Shown here piece after piece: positions 6,792-10,828 of a stretch of 10,828 nt of DNA. Both the position numbers and the translations under genes were made by a program. The stretch covers positions 1-10,828 of the forward strand of contig CAADTZ010000081.1 of the NCBI GenBank assembly GCA_900752015.1, written 5' to 3'. Source of the stretch: an uncultured Collinsella sp. (GTDB lineage Bacteria; Actinomycetota; Coriobacteriia; Coriobacteriales; Coriobacteriaceae). Under the pieces are notes generated by a model, which was not told the DNA's origin, made no database searches, and was given only the letters and a program-made list of their open reading frames with translations. Position 1 is the first letter of the stretch. Each line of letters opens with the position of its first letter.

Positions 6792-8147
6792 TTAGTAGGC
6801 GCGATCGTTGAGCGTGCTCCAGAGCTTCTTGGACTCAGCCATGGTCCACGCGTTGATCTTGTCCTCATCAATCCCAACGAACTCGCGATCCTTGTACAGG
6901 ACGCGGCCGTTGATGATGGTGGTGCGGCAGTTTTTGCCCATCATGCCAAAGAGCATGTGGCCGTCGATGTTCTCCTCGCTCAGCGGCGTAAAGGGCTTGT
7001 AGTCCATGACGATGACGTCGGCGGCAGCGCCGGCCTCGAGCACACCGAGCTTGCGATCGAAGTACTTGCTCGCCATCTTGGCGTTGTTCTCGAACAGCAT
7101 GGTCATGGCCTCGCACCAGCCCACGTTGGGCATGGCGGCGTTGTGGCGCTGAATGATCAGGAAGACCTTAAGGCTCTCGAGCATATCGTGGGTGTAGGCG
7201 TCGGTACCCATGCACACAGGAATGCCGCGGCGGAAGAATTCGAGCACGGGGGCGCAGCCCACGGCGTTGCCCATATTGGATTCGGGGTTGTTGACGAGCC
7301 AGGTGCCGGACTCCTTGACGATATCCATCTCGGCAGGCGTCACGTGGATGCAGTGGCCCAGCATGGTGTCGGGACCCAGCAGGTTGTGCTGCAGCAGGCG
7401 CTCGACGGGGCTGATGCCACCGCGGTTGAGGCGGGAATCCCACACGTCGTTCATGCCCTCGCACACATGGATGTGGAAGCCGGTCAGGCCGTTGTTGGCC
7501 TCAGCCATCTTGTCCATGGTCTCGTCCGACAGCGTAAAGGTGGCGTGACCGCCAAACATGGCGGCGATCATGTGGTTATCGTTATCGTGACGCTCCTTGG
7601 CGGCCCACTGGGCAAACTCGGCGTTCTCGGCAATGGCCTGGTCGCATTTTTCCTGGCCGCGGCGATCAGAGACCTCGTAGCACAGGCACGAACGCATGCC
7701 CAGCTCCTGAGCTGCGTCCTTAATGGTGAAGAGGCTTCCCGGGATCTCGCAGAAGCTCGCATGGTGATCGAAGATCGTGGTGACGCCATCGCGGATGGAG
7801 TCAAGAATCGTGGCATAGGCGCTGGCCTTGGTGCCGTCGAGCGTCAGGTTGTCATCGATCTTCCACCACTGCTGCTCAAGATTCTCCAGGAAGTTGGTGG
7901 GGTTGCAGCCCTTAATGGCAAGGCCGCGGGCCAGACCCGAGTAGATGTGGGTGTGGCAGTTGATAAGTCCGGGCATGATGAGGTTGCCCTGGGCGTCGAC
8001 GTACTCGGCATCCGGGTACTTGGCCTTGAGCTCGCACTCGGGACCTACTTCGACGATCGTATCTCCGTCAATGGCGACCGCACCGTTTGGAATGAACGGG
8101 GTCTGAGCGTTGCGAGTAAAGACGGAACCGTTAGCGACCAGAAGCAT
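6792..8147 (-). CDS. ssnA: SsnA-type metal-dependent aminohydrolase (amidohydrolase superfamily)
   Basis: The 451-aa product belongs to the ATZ/TRZ-guanine deaminase-like branch of amidohydrolases. It begins with the usual small beta domain (residues 1-58), then the metal-binding NCHTH motif (H65, H67), GGHATFT (H201), HIHVCE (H227, E230), GHCIH (H265, H268) and MGTDA (D316), and ends by returning to the beta domain (ADVIVMDY, 376-383). The full metal-site set is intact, so it should be an active hydrolase or deaminase in the cytoplasm. E. coli SsnA is about 442 aa and lies next to ygfK. Such clusters are linked to anaerobic purine/urate use, but the exact SsnA substrate is not evident from sequence; a guanine-deaminase-like or ring-hydrolysing role is possible. 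The start at 8147 is chosen over an ATG at 8165 because AAGGGAG stands 5 nt before it. The C-terminus (LWSTLNDRAY) is complete. Confidence 0.92.
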   Translation of the reverse strand: MLLVANGSVFTRNAQTPFIPNGAVAIDGDTIVEVGPECELKAKYPDAEYVDAQGNLIMPGLINCHTHIYSGLARGLAIKGCNPTNFLENLEQQWWKIDDNLTLDGTKASAYATILDSIRDGVTTIFDHHASFCEIPGSLFTIKDAAQELGMRSCLCYEVSDRRGQEKCDQAIAENAEFAQWAAKERHDNDNHMIAAMFGGHATFTLSDETMDKMAEANNGLTGFHIHVCEGMNDVWDSRLNRGGISPVERLLQHNLLGPDTMLGHCIHVTPAEMDIVKESGTWLVNNPESNMGNAVGCAPVLEFFRRGIPVCMGTDAYTHDMLESLKVFLIIQRHNAAMPNVGWCEAMTMLFENNAKMASKYFDRKLGVLEAGAAADVIVMDYKPFTPLSEENIDGHMLFGMMGKNCRTTIINGRVLYKDREFVGIDEDKINAWTMAESKKLWSTLNDRAY

Positions 8148-8152
8148 GGATG

Positions 8153-8159
8153 CTCCCTT
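8153..8159 (-). promoter_or_regulatory. Ribosome binding site fixing the ssnA start
   Basis: Minus-strand AAGGGAG is 5 nt from the ATG at 8147-8145. It lies downstream of the alternative ATG at 8165, so it cannot serve that start. GATG (8149-8152) and CATC (8163-8166) can close a short helix with this site in the loop, a possible but weak masking structure. Confidence 0.75.
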
Positions 8160-8203
8160 CAACATCAGGGGCGGGGTTTGACACCTCTGACATGGCGGAG
8201 TGC

Positions 8204-8250
8204 GAAGCGCCGGCCTACACCGGAAACGGGCCCTCTCCCGTCAACGCTTC
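8204..8250 (-). promoter_or_regulatory. Predicted compact three-way-junction RNA in the ssnA leader
   Basis: Three nested or adjacent perfect helices fit into 47 nt. P1 is GAAGCG/CGCTTC (8204-8209 with 8245-8250). One arm is CCGG/CCGG (8210-8213 with 8220-8223) with a 6-nt loop. The other is ACGGG/CCCGT (8226-8230 with 8237-8241) with a 6-nt loop. Linkers are 0, 2 and 3 nt. In mRNA sense the loops are AGAGGG and TGTAGG. It ends 56 nt before the ssnA start codon. I do not recognise a purine, xanthine (NMT1), Moco, THF, ZTP, glycine or guanidine riboswitch consensus in it. A regulatory role is inferred only from shape and position. Confidence 0.4.
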
Positions 8251-8252
8251 AC

Positions 8253-8292
8253 CAAAGGGACAAACCCTTTGAAGTGCGGCTTGGCGCCGCAT
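8253..8292 (-). other. Two small adjacent hairpins in the permease-ssnA gap
   Basis: CAAAGGG (8253-8259) pairs with CCCTTTG (8265-8271) around ACAAA. TGCGGC (8275-8280) pairs with GCCGCA (8286-8291) around a 5-nt loop. They lie between the larger hairpin at 8295-8326 and the three-way junction at 8204-8250, making most of the 195-nt gap paired. No T-tract follows either of them. Confidence 0.45.
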
Positions 8293-8294
8293 GA

Positions 8295-8326
8295 CGTCGG
8301 CGGACGAGGCGATGCGTCCGCCGACG
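8295..8326 (-). other. Intercistronic hairpin after the permease gene (12-bp perfect stem)
   Basis: CGTCGGCGGACG (8295-8306) pairs perfectly with CGTCCGCCGACG (8315-8326) over an 8-nt loop. It begins 16 nt past the permease stop codon. The mRNA-sense loop, CATCGCCT, carries TCGCC at the same loop positions as the hairpin after ssnA. No T-tract follows, so full termination here is not expected. Confidence 0.7.
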
Positions 8327-8342
8327 AATAGCACCGAATTGG

Positions 8343-9737
8343 TTACTTCTTGCTCTCGGGCAAGACCAGATCCACGGCAGCGTCCTTGGCAGCATCGATA
8401 TGCTGAGCCACGACCGGCGTCTGCGGAAGGATCAGGTTAAGGACAATGGCCATGATGGCGGTGGGGGTTACGGCATTGGAGCCGATGACGGTGGACACCC
8501 AGGCGGGCATACCCTCGCCGGCAAGGCAACCGCTGGCCATCCAGATACCCAGGCCAAAGACGACGGAGGTGCCGACGATAGTGGTAGTGCGCTGCGTGAG
8601 GCCCTCGCGGGTGAACATGCGCACGCCGTTCATGGTGATGGTGCCAAAGACGCCGACGGTCGCGCCGCCGATGACGGGCTGCGGGATAGCGGAAAGGACG
8701 GCAGAAAGCTGCGGGAACAGGCCGGCGATGGCAAAGACGGCCGCGATGATCACAAAGACCCACTTGTTGACGACCTTGTTGGAGCAGATGATGCCCACAT
8801 TCTGGCCAAGGGCGCTGGTGGGAAGACCGCCCAGCAGGCCGCCGACCATAGAGGTGAGGCCCTGGGACACGATAGCGCCGGAGAGCTCACGCTCGGTGGG
8901 CATACGGTCGATGGAGCCCAGGCAGGCGGCGGAGACGTCACCGATAACCTGAATAGCAACCATGGGGAACACGACGGCGAGGGTAATGCAGACCTCGGGA
9001 TCAAACTCGAGCGCGTAGGGCATGAGCTTGGGAAGGGCGAAGACCTGAGCGGTGGCGACGCTGGAGAAGTCGATCATGCCAAAGGGGATGGAGACGATCA
9101 TGCCAACGATCATGCCAAAGAACACGGATCCCAGCTTGAGCGTGCCCTTGCCAAAGTTGGCGAGCGCAAAGACCACGGCGAAGGTGATAAGAGCGACGCA
9201 CCAGGCCTGCGGGGTGCCCCACAGCGGCGTACCCATACCGCCGGCCATATACTTGACGGCCGTGGGATAGAGAGAGACGCCAATGGAGAAGATGACCGTA
9301 CCGGTCACGACGGGTGGGAACAGCCACTTGATCTTGCTGTAGGCCAGACCAAAGAGGACCGCGACGGCGCCGCCGACGATCTCGCCACCCAGCAGCGCAC
9401 CAAAGCTAAAGCCCGAGGCACCCATGGCCTGCAGGGCCGGCAGGAACGCGAACGAAACGCCCATGACGATGGGCAGGCCGCCGCCGATGCGACGGAAGGG
9501 AGCGAAGGCCTGAAGGGCCGTATCGATCGCCGAAAGAATGAGCGCGACCTGGATGATGTCGGTGCTCTGCTGGCTATTAAAGCCGTAGACGCCGGCCATG
9601 ATGACCGCCGGGGTAATGATGCCGGCAAACGATGCCAGTACGTGCTGAAGGGCACACGGGATCATTTCCTTAACGGGAGGCATGCCTTCGCGAGTGAACA
9701 GGGCTTCAGTGCCGTTCGTAACCGTCTCCTGGGTCAT
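8343..9737 (-). CDS. NCS2-family purine/nucleobase permease (uracil-xanthine permease type)
   Basis: The 464-aa, strongly hydrophobic protein has the length and segment pattern of nucleobase:cation symporter-2 (UraA/XanQ fold, 14 helices with two half-helices). H32 in LQHVLASFAG matches the conserved first-helix histidine. GVSFAFLPALQAMG (93-106) and GQNVG (311-315) match the NCS2 substrate-site segments. The TM8 stretch reads IQVIGD (262-267), where many family members have a glutamate instead of Q263. The N-terminus is cytoplasmic with no signal peptide. As first gene of the leftward set, next to purine hydroxylase genes, it most likely imports xanthine, urate or a related purine with protons or sodium; transport specificity cannot be read from sequence alone. 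The Shine-Dalgarno sequence is poor (GGTGG close to the ATG, GAGGA 11 nt away). A likely promoter lies about 90 nt upstream. Confidence 0.9.
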   Translation of the reverse strand: MTQETVTNGTEALFTREGMPPVKEMIPCALQHVLASFAGIITPAVIMAGVYGFNSQQSTDIIQVALILSAIDTALQAFAPFRRIGGGLPIVMGVSFAFLPALQAMGASGFSFGALLGGEIVGGAVAVLFGLAYSKIKWLFPPVVTGTVIFSIGVSLYPTAVKYMAGGMGTPLWGTPQAWCVALITFAVVFALANFGKGTLKLGSVFFGMIVGMIVSIPFGMIDFSSVATAQVFALPKLMPYALEFDPEVCITLAVVFPMVAIQVIGDVSAACLGSIDRMPTERELSGAIVSQGLTSMVGGLLGGLPTSALGQNVGIICSNKVVNKWVFVIIAAVFAIAGLFPQLSAVLSAIPQPVIGGATVGVFGTITMNGVRMFTREGLTQRTTTIVGTSVVFGLGIWMASGCLAGEGMPAWVSTVIGSNAVTPTAIMAIVLNLILPQTPVVAQHIDAAKDAAVDLVLPESKK

Positions 9738-9824
9738 TTGACCACCAATCCTCGAAGTAGTTGTTTTCGCATCTAACGCTCTATTGTGACGCAGTGCGGG
9801 GTTGAGGTTGTGCCTTCATTGCAT

Positions 9825-9853
9825 ATCGTATTAAAGATGATTCTCATTCTCAA
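9825..9853 (-). promoter_or_regulatory. Candidate sigma70-type promoter of the permease operon
   Basis: On the minus strand TTGAGA (9853-9848, 5/6 to TTGACA) is followed after exactly 17 nt by TACGAT (9830-9825, 4/6 to TATAAT). The predicted start near 9818 gives a leader of about 80 nt before the permease ATG. It is the best-spaced hexamer pair found in this region. Confidence 0.55.
9833..9851 (-). promoter_or_regulatory. Fur-box-like operator inside the permease promoter
   Basis: Minus-strand GAGAATGAGAATCATCTTT matches 14 of 19 positions of the classical Fur box GATAATGATAATCATTATC and contains the hexamer GAGAAT twice in tandem. It fills the spacer between the -35 and -10 elements and overlaps the -35, where a repressor would block polymerase. 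Regulator identity is inferred from motif similarity only. Confidence 0.4.
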
Positions 9854-9880
9854 TAATAATTTTTTGTTATCAGACTATTC

Positions 9881-9890
9881 TTCAGCTGAA
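9881..9890. promoter_or_regulatory. Perfect palindrome TTCAGCTGAA
   Basis: A 10-bp perfect dyad in the AT-rich divergent region, 28 bp upstream of the candidate permease -35. It could be an operator half-way between the two divergent genes. A 10-bp palindrome may occur by chance, so confidence is low. Confidence 0.25.
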
Positions 9891-9921
9891 TTAACGCATT
9901 TCCGCAGGTCATGAAAGTGTC

Positions 9922-9956
9922 TGGTCAAAATAACATCTAACTTTTCTTTTGGTCAA
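9922..9956. repeat. Direct TGGTCAA repeats
   Basis: TGGTCAA occurs at 9922-9928 and 9950-9956, 28 bp apart. A third, inverted copy (TTGACCA) lies at 9738-9744, immediately next to the permease start codon. On the minus strand these read TTGACC, so they could also be -35-like hexamers. They may be regulator binding sites. Confidence 0.3.
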
Positions 9957-10076
9957 CCGTTTACCGCCAAATATCTACCGCTCATCTGTATTACGCAATG
10001 TACCTGCGGATATACGAGATGATGGGCAGCGTGTTACCATGAGAAAAAATTGTTATGAACATTTCCGATTTCACTC

Positions 10077-10083
10077 AAAGGAG
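10077..10083 (+). promoter_or_regulatory. Ribosome binding site fixing a GTG start for the regulator
   Basis: AAAGGAG ends 6 nt before GTG at 10090-10092. The in-frame upstream ATGs at 9949 and 10039 lack any such site and would add an AT-rich, non-family N-terminus. Confidence 0.8.
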
Positions 10084-10089
10084 TTGCCC

Positions 10090-10746
10090 GTGAACGAGAC
10101 CGTACGCCGCTTTTTGCCGATGGTCGATTTTCTGGAGCAGATACTCGGCAAAAACAGTGAAATCGTGCTGCACGATTTCTCGGATCCCGACCACGCCATC
10201 GTCGATATTCGCAACGGCATCGTGAGCGGCCGCAAGGTCGGCGGCCCCGCCACCGATCTGGCGCTCAAGATCATGCACGACCCCAAGTATCGCGACCTGC
10301 CGTTTATTACGGGCTACGAGGGGCGCGGTGCCGGCGGCAAGACGTTGGAGTCAGCGACGTACTTTATCCGCGAGAATGACGAGATCGTCGGTATGCTCTG
10401 CGTCAACACCGACCTTTCCACAGTACGCTCCATCAACGCCATGGCGCAGCAGCTCATGGCGTGCTTCGACGCAGCGCCGACGCGCACGGAGCCCGCCCCT
10501 ATCGAGGTCGAAAGCCTTTCGGAGTCCACACAGGAGCTCATCGACCGCAGCATTGCCGAGTTGCTGAGCGCGCGCGGGCTGGATGTAGCGTCGCTTGGTC
10601 AGAGCGACCGCGTGGACGTCATTCGCCACCTCAACGGCAACGGGGTGTTCATGCTCAAGGGCGCCGTGGCCTGCGCCGCCACCGCGCTGGGCATCTCGGA
10701 GCCCAGCGTCTACCGCTACCTGCAAAAAGTTCGCAAGGAGGGCTAA
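10090..10746 (+). CDS. YheO/DauR-like PAS-HTH transcriptional regulator
   Basis: The 218-aa protein starts with the YheO-type PAS domain (about residues 5-115), with VLHDFSDPDHAIVDIRNG at 26-43 and SGRKVGGPATDLAL at 46-59 as family hallmarks. It ends with a DNA-binding HTH of the YheO C-terminal type (about 155-216), where the KGAVACAATALGISEPSVYR stretch (190-209) is the helix-turn-helix. Family members such as E. coli DauR sense small metabolites and control nearby catabolic operons. Being divergent from the permease operon, it is the obvious candidate local regulator of purine use; the ligand (a purine or pathway product) is inferred. It is read from a GTG start with a good AAAGGAG site. 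The stop is TAA at 10744-10746. Confidence 0.88.
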   Translation: MNETVRRFLPMVDFLEQILGKNSEIVLHDFSDPDHAIVDIRNGIVSGRKVGGPATDLALKIMHDPKYRDLPFITGYEGRGAGGKTLESATYFIRENDEIVGMLCVNTDLSTVRSINAMAQQLMACFDAAPTRTEPAPIEVESLSESTQELIDRSIAELLSARGLDVASLGQSDRVDVIRHLNGNGVFMLKGAVACAATALGISEPSVYRYLQKVRKEG

Positions 10747-10755
10747 CGAGCAAAA

Positions 10756-10770
10756 TGGAGCGCGGCTCCA
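10756..10770 (-). terminator. Weak hairpin-T element after the regulator gene
   Basis: TGGAGC and GCTCCA form a 6-bp stem with a 3-nt loop, 9 nt past the regulator stop. On the minus strand it is followed by TTTTG, so it could stop a leftward transcript coming from beyond the window. On the plus strand there is no T-tract. Confidence 0.3.
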
Positions 10771-10785
10771 CAAGCGACCCGTCAC

Positions 10786-10814
10786 TTGACAAAAGACCCT
10801 GCAGCGCGTGTGAA
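10786..10814 (+). promoter_or_regulatory. Candidate promoter for a gene beyond the right edge
   Basis: A perfect -35 hexamer TTGACA (10786-10791) is followed after 17 nt by TGTGAA (10809-10814), a weak -10. It would fire rightward out of the window. The gene it might serve is not visible. Confidence 0.3.
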
Positions 10815-10828
10815 CTGCCTCCCATTTC

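Larger units (their letters stand above)
9738..10089. promoter_or_regulatory. AT-rich divergent regulatory region (352 nt)
   Basis: This region separates the permease gene from the PAS-HTH regulator gene and is far more AT-rich than the flanking genes. It contains the likely permease promoter (9825-9853), a Fur-box-like sequence, a 10-bp palindrome (TTCAGCTGAA, 9881-9890), repeated TGGTCAA motifs and an inverted 9-mer (TCCGCAGGT at 9901, complement at 10002). No convincing promoter for the rightward gene could be fixed. An open frame runs in phase from 9949 into the regulator, but composition and the ribosome site at 10077 argue that it is untranslated. Confidence 0.75.

Noticed and set aside
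3773..6811. Long plus-strand open frame opposite ygfK
   Set aside because: Same codon-bias mirror effect. The minus-strand YgfK has complete cofactor motifs and a ribosome site.
8148..8342. Known riboswitch (purine, xanthine, Moco, guanidine, ZTP, THF, glycine)
   Set aside because: None of the conserved sequence blocks I know for these classes is present; only the shape suggests a structured RNA.
6957..9776. Plus-strand open frames opposite ssnA (6957-8294) and the permease (8400-9776)
   Set aside because: They mirror true genes and show biased composition (the permease mirror is Asp/Gly/His-rich) with no family match.
9949..10089. N-terminal extension of the regulator from ATG 9949 or 10039
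   Set aside because: The DNA is AT-rich and lacks ribosome sites there. AAAGGAG at 10077-10083 fixes the GTG start, after which the family domain begins at once.

Overview
The window looks like a stretch of a high-GC, anaerobic gut actinobacterium, most likely Coriobacteriia (Collinsella-like). This is inferred from protein content, GC-biased codon use with an AT-rich divergent promoter region, and the operon type. No rRNA or marker gene is present to prove it.

The main content is one leftward (minus-strand) gene set, read from about 9740 down to 363. In transcription order it encodes an NCS2-family purine/nucleobase permease (8343-9737), an SsnA-type metal-dependent aminohydrolase (6792-8147), a YgfK-type multidomain FAD/Fe-S oxidoreductase (3644-6643), an RnfB-like polyferredoxin with four [4Fe-4S] motifs (3153-3632), and a fused [2Fe-2S]/molybdopterin hydroxylase of the XdhD / selenium-dependent xanthine dehydrogenase type (363-3140). 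The last three genes are only 11-12 nt apart. The permease-ssnA and ssnA-ygfK gaps (195 and 148 nt) are full of RNA-like hairpins. A clear intrinsic terminator (256-293, minus) closes the set. A YheO/DauR-like PAS-HTH regulator (10090-10746, plus) is divergent from the permease and shares a 352-nt AT-rich regulatory region with it.

The likely joint role is anaerobic purine (hypoxanthine/xanthine/urate-like) uptake and redox conversion. The permease imports a purine, SsnA deaminates or hydrolyses a ring or ring-opened intermediate, and the molybdenum hydroxylase exchanges electrons with the purine ring. That enzyme has no FAD subunit here, so the polyferredoxin and YgfK probably carry electrons to or from NAD(P)H. 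The gene types match part of the ygeW/X/Y-ygfK-ssnA-hyuA-xdhD purine/urate clusters known from enterobacteria and gut anaerobes. The ring-opening and ammonia-lyase genes (ygeX, ygeY, ygeW, hyuA) are not in this window.

The first 260 nt hold a 62-bp-period tandem repeat whose first unit contains a perfect 17-bp inverted repeat. The most noteworthy non-coding signals are a compact predicted three-way-junction RNA in the ssnA leader, two intercistronic hairpins sharing an 8-nt loop architecture, and a Fur-box-like sequence inside the permease promoter.
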